Shown: positions 17,142 through 24,817, numbered from the stretch's first letter. The stretch: 64,000 nt of DNA from Candidatus Kryptonium sp. (GCA_025060635.1 JANXBN010000001.1:434001-498000); one strand, 5' to 3'. The notes: generated by a model from the sequence alone, not told the origin. Program-made: numbers and translations.

Positions 17142-17564
17142 ATGAAGAAGAAAAATAAAAATGGCGACTATTCAGTTGACATTAACCTAACTCCAATGAT
17201 TGATTGTGTTTTTCAGTTGTTGATATTTTTTATGGTGACAACTGTCTTTGCAGTTCAAAGTGGTTTAAAGGTTGATCTACCAACAGCAGCTTCGTCCGAT
17301 GCTCCACCAGAAAAGGATTTGACAATTGTCATTTCATCAAATGGCGAAATGGACCTGAACGGAAGGCGAGTTACATTTGATAACTTGCAGGAAGAGATGT
17401 TAAAAGATAAGGAGATATTTGGGAGCAAGGTTTTGATAATTAAGGCGGATAAAAAAACACTGCATGGAATAGTTGTAAAAGTTATGGATATTGCAAAATT
17501 ATGCGGGATTGATCAACTCGCCATAGCTACTGAGAAGGAAGAAGAGGAAATTCAAGTTAGATAG
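17142..17564 (+). CDS. exbD: ExbD/TolR-family biopolymer transport protein
   Basis: A 140-residue partner of ExbB with one membrane helix and a periplasmic domain. The helix contains INLTPMIDCVFQLLIFFMV, with D21 at the position of the essential proton-carrying aspartate of ExbD/TolR. The periplasmic part has the usual beta-strand and VLIIKADKKTLHGIVVKVMD pattern of these domains. It is placed between exbB and the TonB-like DUF4159 gene (7 bp). This supports a functional motor but does not tell whether its output is Ton-like or Tol-like. Confidence 0.93.
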   Translation: MKKKNKNGDYSVDINLTPMIDCVFQLLIFFMVTTVFAVQSGLKVDLPTAASSDAPPEKDLTIVISSNGEMDLNGRRVTFDNLQEEMLKDKEIFGSKVLIIKADKKTLHGIVVKVMDIAKLCGIDQLAIATEKEEEEIQVR

Positions 17565-17571
17565 TTCGGAA

Positions 17572-18828
17572 ATGGAGAACAGAAATTATAAAATACCAGG
17601 GATTGAATTAAGCGATAGGATAGCGCAGTTTATCTACGAGAACAGAAAAGGGCTATTGAAGTTTTTGTTAATTGCGTTTTTGATTCATAGCATTCCTGTG
17701 ATTTTAAATGTTAGATTGCCGGAGAAGAAAGAGATAAAGCGACCACCAACAACTGTAAAGTTTATCCAAAGACCACCGCGTTTGACGAAGAGCATTGAGT
17801 TCAGAAAAATGCCCACTATCGTTGAGCGAGTTCTTCAAAGGTTTGTGTCACCTCAAAAGCCTCGGATGTCGGCTCGTTCAATGACAACCGCGGCAGTTCA
17901 TGGAGGAACATCGCTTGCTTCGCTTGCAAGACCTGGCGAGTATATTGAGAGAACTTATTCGCCACCTGCGATGTTAGCAGGACCGAGCTTAAATTACGAC
18001 ATAACTGACACACGACATGCTGGAAAAACGATAAAAAGTTTACAGGAAGAATTGATAAGTTATACAAACTTTATGGATAGGTTTGAAGGTTGGCTTGAGC
18101 GTGGGCGAAGCAAAGAAGATTGGAGAGGTTTTTTGAATGTTTATCAAGTTGAATACAGAAGCAGTAAATCTGCTCCGAATGGGGAACCTATGTGGAATTA
18201 TAGACCAGCAGCGTTGCAAAATCTCCAAAGATATGCTATGGAAGTTTTGCCAAATCTTCAGCTCAATCTTATGGGTTCAATTCGCCTTGATTCAAAAAAT
18301 ATACTTGATGTCCCAATTCTTATAATGATGGGCTATGATGGTGAGGTGATATATACAAAAAATGAAGTGGAAAACCTTGCCAAATATCTTCGTTCAGGTG
18401 GATTTCTATTTATTGACGATGGGCTTGCCTCTGCGTATGGTCCATTCACAAGATCAGTAAAACAACTTATCAAAGATGCGCTCGGTTATGACGCCGTTTG
18501 GGAAAGAATTCCGAACAATCATCCAATTTATCATATTTGGAAAGATTTTGATGGTCCTCCTGCCGGCGATGACCTTGCAAGAGTTGATACAAGAAGACCA
18601 GCGCGCGAGGTTTATAATTACCTTGAAGGAATTTGGCTTGGAGGGCGTCTTGCGGTTGTGTTGTCAAATCGTGGATATACGCAAGCTTGGGGTGATTGGC
18701 CATATGCAACTCCACCCCTTGATAACGCAAGACAATTACAAATGGGATTAAATATACTTATATTTGCGATGAATCAACCTGGAGGAATCGTTGCGAAAAA
18801 TAAACAAAAAGTCGTGATGCAACAGTGA
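17572..18828 (+). CDS. TonB-like membrane anchor fused to a DUF4159 domain
   Basis: A 418-residue protein of unusual build. Residues 1-26 are cytoplasmic and 27-47 form one membrane helix (LLKFLLIAFLIHSIPVIL) with H39 inside it, reminiscent of the histidine in the TonB helix that engages ExbB/ExbD. A lysine/proline/arginine-rich periplasmic stretch follows (EKKEIKRPPTTVKFIQRPPR), as in TonB. Instead of the TonB C-terminal domain, residues about 187-405 are a DUF4159 domain, with VYQVEYRS, GGFLFIDDG, NNHPIYHIWKDFDGPPAGDD, YLEGIWLGGRLAVVLSNRGY and RQLQMGLNILIFAMN. DUF4159 has a predicted class I glutamine-amidotransferase-like fold and no known role. The gene lies 7 bp after exbD. I infer that it transmits force from the motor to an unknown partner. 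Confidence 0.85.
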   Translation: MENRNYKIPGIELSDRIAQFIYENRKGLLKFLLIAFLIHSIPVILNVRLPEKKEIKRPPTTVKFIQRPPRLTKSIEFRKMPTIVERVLQRFVSPQKPRMSARSMTTAAVHGGTSLASLARPGEYIERTYSPPAMLAGPSLNYDITDTRHAGKTIKSLQEELISYTNFMDRFEGWLERGRSKEDWRGFLNVYQVEYRSSKSAPNGEPMWNYRPAALQNLQRYAMEVLPNLQLNLMGSIRLDSKNILDVPILIMMGYDGEVIYTKNEVENLAKYLRSGGFLFIDDGLASAYGPFTRSVKQLIKDALGYDAVWERIPNNHPIYHIWKDFDGPPAGDDLARVDTRRPAREVYNYLEGIWLGGRLAVVLSNRGYTQAWGDWPYATPPLDNARQLQMGLNILIFAMNQPGGIVAKNKQKVVMQQ

Positions 18829-18860
18829 AACTAACACACAAAAATTTAATTTTATTTAAT

Positions 18861-18865
18861 GGAGG
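18861..18865 (+). promoter_or_regulatory. Strong Shine-Dalgarno before the first lipoprotein gene
   Basis: GGAGG lies 9 bp before ATG 18875, in the longest gap (46 bp) inside the operon, and supports that start. Confidence 0.7.
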
Positions 18866-18874
18866 CGATTTAAA

Positions 18875-19717
18875 ATGAAATTTAATTTTTTACTTTTACT
18901 TTTTGCTTTGACATTTTGGGGTTGTGCTTATTTTTTGAGCGAAAATTATGAAGAGCAGAATAAACCAATCGTTGAAAATGTCCTCGCTGTTTCCGATACG
19001 CTTGCAACGGTTGTTAAAGATAGCGTTAAGGTAAGCGTAAAACTTTTGACACCAGAAGAAATCAGGAAAATAAGCTCGGGGAAAAGATACGATAAAAAAG
19101 ATTTTGAGAAAATTTTGAAAGATGAGTATATAAACTACGCACAAGATGACAACGCAGAAGTTCTTTCAGCTTATAATGAATACATCCACCTACAGGAGCA
19201 AGGAAATTACTATGATGTCTTTGGAAATCCGATATCACCTCAAGGCGTCCCAAGTCCATTTGAAGATGACTTTGGAAAAATTCCATACCTCGTTTTTGAT
19301 GTCACAATTGAAAATTTACGCTCAGACAAAATAGAAATAAAACCATCCGCAAGCGTCTTGCTTGATGATAAGAGAAATCAATTTAGGGCTCTTGAAGTTG
19401 ATGATATAATTCAGACGGAACCGATACCATATCAAATGAGATATATAAATCCATACACGATCTATGATCCGTTTCTTGCTGGTTATTTATTGAATATGCA
19501 AAGAAGAGTTGAACTTAATAAAAAGTTTTTGAGAGATATTTTGCTCCGTGATGAGAAAATTTATCCCGGTGTTATTAGAAAGGGATTGATAGTTTTCAAA
19601 AAGCCTGTTGAAAAAGTTAAATGGCTTCTTCTCGTCATCCCAGAGGTCGCAATTTATGAGAACAATGAGAAAGTGAAATCCATTGACTTTAGATTTGAAT
19701 TTGTAAATGAAAAATAA
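18875..19717 (+). CDS. Lipoprotein, N-domain paralogue of the following DUF4159 lipoprotein
   Basis: A 280-residue lipoprotein (signal ending LTFWGC, C17). No named family is recognised. Its body, from PYLVFDVTIENLRSDKIEI through LLDDKRNQFRALEVDDII to PGVIRKGLIVFKKPVEKVKW, matches the middle of the next protein (FTVFKVSIYNYTAPKINF, LLSDRGDRFIAYGLDA, GDSREGLIVFDPLSEGVERI). The two therefore share an immunoglobulin-like beta domain, but this one lacks DUF4159. It is expected to be anchored in the outer membrane facing the periplasm. It follows the TonB/DUF4159 gene and is 14 bp before the DUF4159 lipoprotein, so it is probably a partner in the same machine. Confidence 0.82.
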   Translation: MKFNFLLLLFALTFWGCAYFLSENYEEQNKPIVENVLAVSDTLATVVKDSVKVSVKLLTPEEIRKISSGKRYDKKDFEKILKDEYINYAQDDNAEVLSAYNEYIHLQEQGNYYDVFGNPISPQGVPSPFEDDFGKIPYLVFDVTIENLRSDKIEIKPSASVLLDDKRNQFRALEVDDIIQTEPIPYQMRYINPYTIYDPFLAGYLLNMQRRVELNKKFLRDILLRDEKIYPGVIRKGLIVFKKPVEKVKWLLLVIPEVAIYENNEKVKSIDFRFEFVNEK

Positions 19718-19731
19718 ATTTTTGCTGAAAA

Positions 19732-21207
19732 ATGAAAAAGATCTTGTTGGCTATTTTGATGTCATTCATTTTGAGTGGTTGTGATAGCGTCTATCGTTTT
19801 CTTTTGTTGCCACCTCAAAAAGTTGAGTATGAAATTCTTCCAGATGTAGAAATGATTAAAACGATCAAAGATACGAGCTATTATATTGGAAAGGATTCAA
19901 TGACGATTGTTTTTGACAAGGGCACTTTCAAAGTTGAAATTAAATATATGAGCGATTATCAGCTGAATAACTTTGAGTTTCCGGAGGAATCAAAAGGTGG
20001 AATTTATTCAACAAATCCTTATACATATGGAGATTGGGTTGATCCTGAGCTTGGCTATACTCCAAATCGTTTCACCGTTTTTAAAGTTTCAATTTACAAC
20101 TACACTGCGCCGAAAATAAATTTTGATCCAGAAAATGCTATTTTATTAAGCGATCGTGGGGATAGATTTATTGCATACGGGCTTGACGCCAAGACTAGCA
20201 AGTTTCATAGCATAGAGGAGTATTACAGGGCAAGGAAGGGTTCCTCCGGTATTGATGAAGAAGTTTTTGAGGCAAGAATGGGAATAGCAAGAAGAACAAT
20301 GCTAACTTACGGGCGACCGCTTTATAAAGGTGATAGTAGGGAGGGATTAATTGTTTTTGATCCATTATCGGAAGGTGTGGAGAGAATAAAAGTCGTGTTG
20401 AAAAATTTCATAATCGGTTATGATGAAAACAATGTTCCAAGCGATTTTATTGATATAAATTTCTATTTCAAGCGAGTTCCAATAATTCGTAGGACAGAGG
20501 AGGCAGGTAAGTTGGTTGCGATCGGTGGTGAAAGCGTTGACATAAAAACGATTAAAGATAGGGAAATAAAAATTTTCCAGGTAAAATACGGAGGGGATGG
20601 TGAAGAGATAGTTGAATCTGGTTTAAAAAATCTCATTGAATTTCTAAATAAAAAAGAAGGTTTAAATATCACTCTTGAAAGCGGGCGAGCGGAATCTCCG
20701 AGTGTTTCTAAATCCGACCTTGTTGTGATCAGTGGCGGTGTGGTGAAACCACAGTTTTCTCCATTGGCAATTGATAATTTCGTTGCGTGTATAAGAAACG
20801 GCGGAATTATTTTAATAGATGACTTGAGCCACTCAAGATCAAGTCAGTTCAATCTTGGAGCCAGAGATTTGCTTGATAAAATAAGAGCAAGATTTGAAAG
20901 AAGTTATATTGAAAAAGTTTTTCTCTCCCATCCCATATATTCAATCTGGGCTAAAGTAAAAGAATTACCGCTCGGAGCAGACGATATAGTTGAAACAAAG
21001 GAATTTGAGAAAGAAGAAAAATATACATACCTTGAGGGACTTTTCTGGCAGAAAAAATTGATAGTTGTCTTCTCAAACAAAGGTTATATGCGGATACTTA
21101 GCAAATTTGATAATCCATCCATTGATAATACATCTCAACTTCAACTTTTCTCCAATATACTGCTCTACGCGGTTTCAACTAAACAGTTGGCTATGAAATC
21201 AGAATGA
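19732..21207 (+). CDS. DUF4159-containing lipoprotein
   Basis: A 491-residue lipoprotein with lipobox LSGC (C17). Residues about 50-250 repeat the beta domain of the preceding lipoprotein. Residues about 278-486 are a second DUF4159 domain that lines up with that of the TonB-like protein: KIFQVKYGG, NGGIILIDDLSHSR, SHPIYSIWAKVKELPLGADD, YLEGLFWQKKLIVVFSNKGY and SQLQLFSNILLYAV. The domain is thus presented once on an inner-membrane anchor and once on a lipid anchor in the same operon, suggesting the two DUF4159 modules meet in the periplasm. Catalytic residues cannot be named with confidence. It is the last gene of the operon and ends 6 bp from a convergent peptidase gene. Confidence 0.85.
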   Translation: MKKILLAILMSFILSGCDSVYRFLLLPPQKVEYEILPDVEMIKTIKDTSYYIGKDSMTIVFDKGTFKVEIKYMSDYQLNNFEFPEESKGGIYSTNPYTYGDWVDPELGYTPNRFTVFKVSIYNYTAPKINFDPENAILLSDRGDRFIAYGLDAKTSKFHSIEEYYRARKGSSGIDEEVFEARMGIARRTMLTYGRPLYKGDSREGLIVFDPLSEGVERIKVVLKNFIIGYDENNVPSDFIDINFYFKRVPIIRRTEEAGKLVAIGGESVDIKTIKDREIKIFQVKYGGDGEEIVESGLKNLIEFLNKKEGLNITLESGRAESPSVSKSDLVVISGGVVKPQFSPLAIDNFVACIRNGGIILIDDLSHSRSSQFNLGARDLLDKIRARFERSYIEKVFLSHPIYSIWAKVKELPLGADDIVETKEFEKEEKYTYLEGLFWQKKLIVVFSNKGYMRILSKFDNPSIDNTSQLQLFSNILLYAVSTKQLAMKSE

Positions 21208-21213
21208 AATCGC

Positions 21214-23391
21214 TTATAGATTTTCAAGTATAAAGTTTGTTATCAGTGTGAATAGATGATACCTTGTTTCCCTCCCAGCTATGCTGTGGTCTTTGTTCGG
21301 GTAAAACATCGTGCTGAATTGCTTTCCTGCTTTTTGAAGCCTATCAACAAGTTGGATTGTATTCTGCCAGTGGACATTATCATCAGTTGTGCCGTGAATT
21401 ACGAGATATTTCCCCTTCAAACCATCAACATATTTTAGCACAGAGCTTTGCTCATATCCCTCTGGATTGAGTTCAGGAGTTTGCATGTATCTTTCAGTGT
21501 AAATGGTATCGTATAATCTCCATGTCGTAACAGGTGCAACAGCAACGGCAAGCTTGAAAATATCTCCGAATTTAAAAAGTGTTAAACTTGACATATATCC
21601 GCCGTAGCTCCAACCCCATATCCCGATTCTTGAGCTATCAACAAATTTGTATCTTCTGATAAGATAAAGCGCAGCTTCTGCTTGATCTTTTGATTCGTAA
21701 TAGCCAAGATTTTTATAAATAACATCTCTAAATGCTTTTCCTCTTGCACCTGTTCCGCGACCATCAACGCTAAAGATTATATATCCATTTTGCGCGAGAT
21801 ATTGATACCAAGCATAGTTCCCAAGGTAAGCGTTTCTTACGGTTTGACTTCCAGGTCCTCCATAGACATAGAAAAGAACAGGATATTTTTTGGTTGAATC
21901 AAAATTTGCTGGTTTTATCATCCATGCATTAAGTTTCACCCCATCGCTTGTCTCAACAACTTCAAATGTGACTTCGCCTTTATCATAGCCTGCAAGAATG
22001 TCATCTGGGTTATCAACGAGAGTTCTTACAAATTTACCAGTGCTTTCATAAAGTTTCCATTTCGGTGGCTTTGTGATCGTAGAGTGGTTGTCAATATAAA
22101 ATTTTCCCGATGGTGAAAAGTCAATGTTATGCCAACCCGATTCAAGAGTTAGACGCTTTTTGTTCGTGCCTTTGAAATCAATCACATATAAATGTCTTTC
22201 CAGAGGCGAAACTTCTGTTGAGGTATAGTAAATTTTCTTATTTTTCTCATCAACGAAGCAGAGTTGTTCAATTTCAAATTCACCTTTTGTGATCTGATTT
22301 ACGAGTTTCCCATCAATTCTGTAAAGGTATAGGTGGAGCCAACCATCCCTTTCACTTGACCAGATGAAGTGTTGTCCATCTTTTAGAAATGTTAAATGGT
22401 CGTGAACATCAACCCAAGTGTTTGATTCTTCCGTTAAAATTAATTTTTGTTCACCAGTTTTAATGTTGTATGATATGAGCTCAAGCCTGTTTTGTAATCT
22501 GTTAAGTTTTTGGTAGAAAAAGACATCAGGGTTGGTCGTCCAATTGATTCTTGCGATGTAGATATCTTCGTTTCCAAAATCAATGTATTTTGTCTCGCCC
22601 GTTTGAATGTTGACAATTCCAATTTTGACGATTGAATTTGGATAACCAGCATATGGATAGCGTTGATCTATAACTTTAAGATATGTTGGTTCATAATCAA
22701 TGAGTTTAAAGACAGGAACATTTGATTGATCAAGTCGCCAGAAGGCGATATGTTTCCCATCAGGTGACCACTCATAACCATCAATTATGCTAAACTCTTC
22801 TTCGTAAACCCAATCAAAGAGCCCATTTAAAATTGTCTCTGAACCATCAAAGGTAAGCTGCTTGAAATTACCGGTTGAAATTTCATAAATGAAAATGTTG
22901 TTGTTTCTTACAAAGCTTATGAACCTGCTATCTGGCGAGAATTTTATAATTGCTTGTTGCTCATCTGTGTTGGTTATTTGCTTCAATGTTTTTGTTTGAA
23001 GATCGTAAAGATAAAAATTCCCCCCGGTTTTTAATCTTCTCGCTGGCAAACTTCCTGTAAAAAGAATATACTTTTTGTTTGGCGAGAAAAAGTAAGCGCT
23101 CACATTTTTTGAAAAGTTTTCAACTTGTCTATCAAGTTCCGCATAAGTTACAACTTTTTCTTCCCTTCCTGATTTCAGGTCGTATCTATAAATTGCGGTT
23201 GATTTTGAAACGGTATCGTATTTTAGCGTCGTATAAGCGTCTTCATCTGAAAGCCATTGTTTTGAAAGGAAATTGGTTCTAAATTTCGTGGTTTTAAAGA
23301 TGTCTTCAAGTGTTAACTTTTTTTGGGCGAGTGAGGGAAGGATGAAGATAAGAATTAAAATCGCGATGAATGAAAGTTTGGTTCTTTTCAT
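21214..23391 (-). CDS. Dipeptidyl-peptidase IV family (S9B) exported peptidase
   Basis: A serine exopeptidase with an N-terminal eight-bladed beta-propeller and a C-terminal alpha/beta hydrolase, of the DPP4/S9B type that removes X-Pro dipeptides. The nucleophile lies in GIWGWSYGGYMSS at about residue 595, the aspartate in HGTTDDNVHW and the histidine in YPNKDHSI. The propeller contains GLFDWVYEEEFS, the DPP4 glutamate pair region. The frame extends to a TTG at 23418, but ATG 23391 directly precedes a good signal peptide (MKRTKLSFIAILILIFILPS), giving 725 residues. It is convergent with the DUF4159 operon and lies 63 bp downstream of the marR gene on the same strand, so it may share that transcript. 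Confidence 0.92.
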   Translation of the reverse strand: MKRTKLSFIAILILIFILPSLAQKKLTLEDIFKTTKFRTNFLSKQWLSDEDAYTTLKYDTVSKSTAIYRYDLKSGREEKVVTYAELDRQVENFSKNVSAYFFSPNKKYILFTGSLPARRLKTGGNFYLYDLQTKTLKQITNTDEQQAIIKFSPDSRFISFVRNNNIFIYEISTGNFKQLTFDGSETILNGLFDWVYEEEFSIIDGYEWSPDGKHIAFWRLDQSNVPVFKLIDYEPTYLKVIDQRYPYAGYPNSIVKIGIVNIQTGETKYIDFGNEDIYIARINWTTNPDVFFYQKLNRLQNRLELISYNIKTGEQKLILTEESNTWVDVHDHLTFLKDGQHFIWSSERDGWLHLYLYRIDGKLVNQITKGEFEIEQLCFVDEKNKKIYYTSTEVSPLERHLYVIDFKGTNKKRLTLESGWHNIDFSPSGKFYIDNHSTITKPPKWKLYESTGKFVRTLVDNPDDILAGYDKGEVTFEVVETSDGVKLNAWMIKPANFDSTKKYPVLFYVYGGPGSQTVRNAYLGNYAWYQYLAQNGYIIFSVDGRGTGARGKAFRDVIYKNLGYYESKDQAEAALYLIRRYKFVDSSRIGIWGWSYGGYMSSLTLFKFGDIFKLAVAVAPVTTWRLYDTIYTERYMQTPELNPEGYEQSSVLKYVDGLKGKYLVIHGTTDDNVHWQNTIQLVDRLQKAGKQFSTMFYPNKDHSIAGRETRYHLFTLITNFILENL

Positions 23392-23454
23392 TTCAAAAGC
23401 GATGATTTTGTTTTTCAAAATTTTATATAATGTTACTTCAAAATTTTAAAAAGT

Positions 23455-24093
23455 TCAAGTGTGGTCGTTTTTCCCCAATGTGATTGGTTCGTAATCGTCA
23501 CAGTCAAGACGAAGTTCAGATATAGATAAAGTTTTGGCGAGGAAATTGCAGTAGTAAGTGGGATTGGAGTGTGGGCTTGAGTCTTTTTTAAGATAAACGC
23601 ATGAGAAACACATTCGTTGAAGCGTTATAACCCCAGCATCATAAAGTGACTCTATGAATTTCAAGATAAACTCAAGTATTGTCTCTTTTTCCCTTTGATT
23701 TAATTTCTTCAAATTGTTTCTCAGAACATCAGTCCAAGTTGAAAGCTGGCTTGCGACCTTTTTACCTTTTGGGGTTAGTTTGATTATTGAGCTCCTTTTA
23801 TCGCCTATGTCTTTATCTTTTTTAATTAAATTCTTTTTCTCAAGCGATGAGATTGCGTCGCTTACTGTTGCTTTAGTGAGATTAAATTCTTCGGATATAG
23901 ATGTTATGTTCCTTCTTGATGGCTTGTTGTAAAGTAGATAAATTAAAAATTGAATTTGGATTGGGCTCAAATTTTCTTTCTTTGCCATATCCCATAACAA
24001 AACTCTGAAAACTCTTGATATTCTTTCAAGCCCGGCGACGATTTTCGCATCAATGTTTTTATTTTGTTCTGTCGGATCAAAAACAGATGACAT
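23455..24093 (-). CDS. MarR-family regulator with a four-cysteine C-terminal tail
   Basis: A 212-residue transcription factor. The winged helix-turn-helix is visible as SISEEFNLTKATVSDAISSL followed by EKKNLIKKDKDIGDKRSSII and LTPKGKKVA at about residues 64-113. After the dimerisation helices the protein is longer than usual MarR members. The extra 55 residues hold C162-x2-C165, C182 and C198 in MCFSCVYL, TYYCNFLAKTL and LRLDCDDYEP, a spacing that suggests an Fe-S cluster or zinc. It lies 63 bp after the cytochrome P460 gene on the same strand, and the P460 promoter carries a palindrome of the MarR type. I infer autoregulation with a redox- or NO-linked signal; the ligand is not known. Confidence 0.87.
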   Translation of the reverse strand: MSSVFDPTEQNKNIDAKIVAGLERISRVFRVLLWDMAKKENLSPIQIQFLIYLLYNKPSRRNITSISEEFNLTKATVSDAISSLEKKNLIKKDKDIGDKRSSIIKLTPKGKKVASQLSTWTDVLRNNLKKLNQREKETILEFILKFIESLYDAGVITLQRMCFSCVYLKKDSSPHSNPTYYCNFLAKTLSISELRLDCDDYEPITLGKNDHT

Positions 24094-24118
24094 ATTTTAA
24101 AGATGTTAATTTTCCGAA

Positions 24119-24138
24119 GCGGGTCTAAAAAGCCCCGC
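24119..24138 (-). other. Stem-loop between P460 and marR genes
   Basis: GCGGG (24119-24123) pairs with CCCGC (24134-24138). The helix can extend inward by CT/AG after a one-base mismatch, leaving an AAAA loop. It sits in the 63-bp gap. On the minus strand no U run follows, so it may stabilise the upstream message or attenuate readthrough; on the plus strand a short T run follows. Confidence 0.4.
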
Positions 24139-24156
24139 CAAGTTTTTCATTTTAAT

Positions 24157-24648
24157 TTACTTTCTATACTGACTAAAAACAAAATCGGACGATTCCTGAG
24201 ATGCGTGGCAAGAGAAACAATCCTGCTCAGCGTTTTTCACCACTCTTTCTCTTGTATCGCCCTTGAAAGCTTCAAAGCCCCATCCACCAGTTGATTTGAA
24301 CTTTCTTGAGTTTTTATACATTACCCCAACAACCTTCCTTGAGCCCTCAACATAAGTGTTGTTTTCAAACTTTGCTTCAAGCAGATCAAAGACGATAATT
24401 GAACCATCTGGGAATTTTCCAGTTTTATAACCACGAATTGCTTTATCATTAGCGTATATATGATGAATTCCACCAAATGCTTCATAAAGCGGATGCCCTG
24501 GCAAAATAATCATTGACTTCACATGAACCCAATTCCGATATCCCTCCGGATATGGAACACTTGAACTTGATTGAGCAGTAAGATTGATAAATAAAAATGA
24601 AATCACGCTTAAAACGATGCCCAAAATCAAAATCGCTTTTCTAATCAT
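24157..24648 (-). CDS. Cytochrome P460 family protein
   Basis: A 163-residue exported c-type heme protein. The signal peptide covers about residues 1-26. The body contains YPEGYRNWVHVKSMIILPGH, FGGIHHIYAN, PDGSIIVFDLLEAKF and RKVVGVMYK, all typical of the P460 family. The heme-binding C144-F-S-C147-H148 motif is near the C-terminus, followed by FVFSQY. Characterised P460 proteins oxidise hydroxylamine and nitric oxide; other family members have no proven role. The start ATG is preceded closely by GGTGGAG. The gene is transcribed from a clear promoter with an overlapping operator, directly upstream of a MarR regulator with a cysteine tail, so a nitrosative or oxidative stress role is plausible but not proven. 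Confidence 0.9.
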   Translation of the reverse strand: MIRKAILILGIVLSVISFLFINLTAQSSSSVPYPEGYRNWVHVKSMIILPGHPLYEAFGGIHHIYANDKAIRGYKTGKFPDGSIIVFDLLEAKFENNTYVEGSRKVVGVMYKNSRKFKSTGGWGFEAFKGDTRERVVKNAEQDCFSCHASQESSDFVFSQYRK

Positions 24649-24677
24649 GGCTCCACCATAATTTTGTTTTTAAAATA

Positions 24678-24692
24678 GTTAGGATTCCTAAC
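24678..24692 (-). promoter_or_regulatory. Perfect 15-bp operator palindrome
   Basis: GTTAGGA-T-TCCTAAC is a perfect 7-bp inverted repeat around one base. It begins immediately after the -10 element of the P460 promoter, so a bound dimer would block polymerase at the start site. Its size fits a MarR-type dimer, and a MarR gene is in the same transcript. Confidence 0.75.
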
Positions 24693-24693
24693 A

Positions 24694-24722
24694 AATATAA
24701 TGATTTGATGTTTAAAAGTCAA
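24694..24722 (-). promoter_or_regulatory. Sigma70 promoter of the P460-marR operon
   Basis: Reading on the minus strand, TTGACT (complement of 24717-24722) is followed after exactly 17 bp by TATATT (complement of 24694-24699). The operator starts right after it. Expected transcription start is about 24687, some 40 bp before the P460 start codon. Confidence 0.7.
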
Positions 24723-24726
24723 GCTT

Positions 24727-24745
24727 AGCTCAAGGAATTTGAGCT
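24727..24745. promoter_or_regulatory. Second inverted repeat in the divergent P460/abgT region
   Basis: AGCTCAA (24727-24733) and TTGAGCT (24739-24745) form a perfect 7-bp inverted repeat with 5 bp between. It lies just upstream of the P460 -35 box and about 70 bp before the divergent transporter gene, a position suited to an activator or to a regulator of both genes. It could also be a small hairpin. Confidence 0.45.
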
Positions 24746-24817
24746 TTTGATTTGGATCTATGGATTTGGTTTTTATGACGATTTTTGTAATTTTTTAACA
24801 AAAACACCTCAAAAAAA

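Noticed and set aside
17572-18828. Calling this gene plain tonB because of its place after exbB/exbD
   Set aside because: The C-terminal 220 residues are DUF4159 and lack the TonB C-terminal fold and its YP motif; only the N-terminal anchor is TonB-like.
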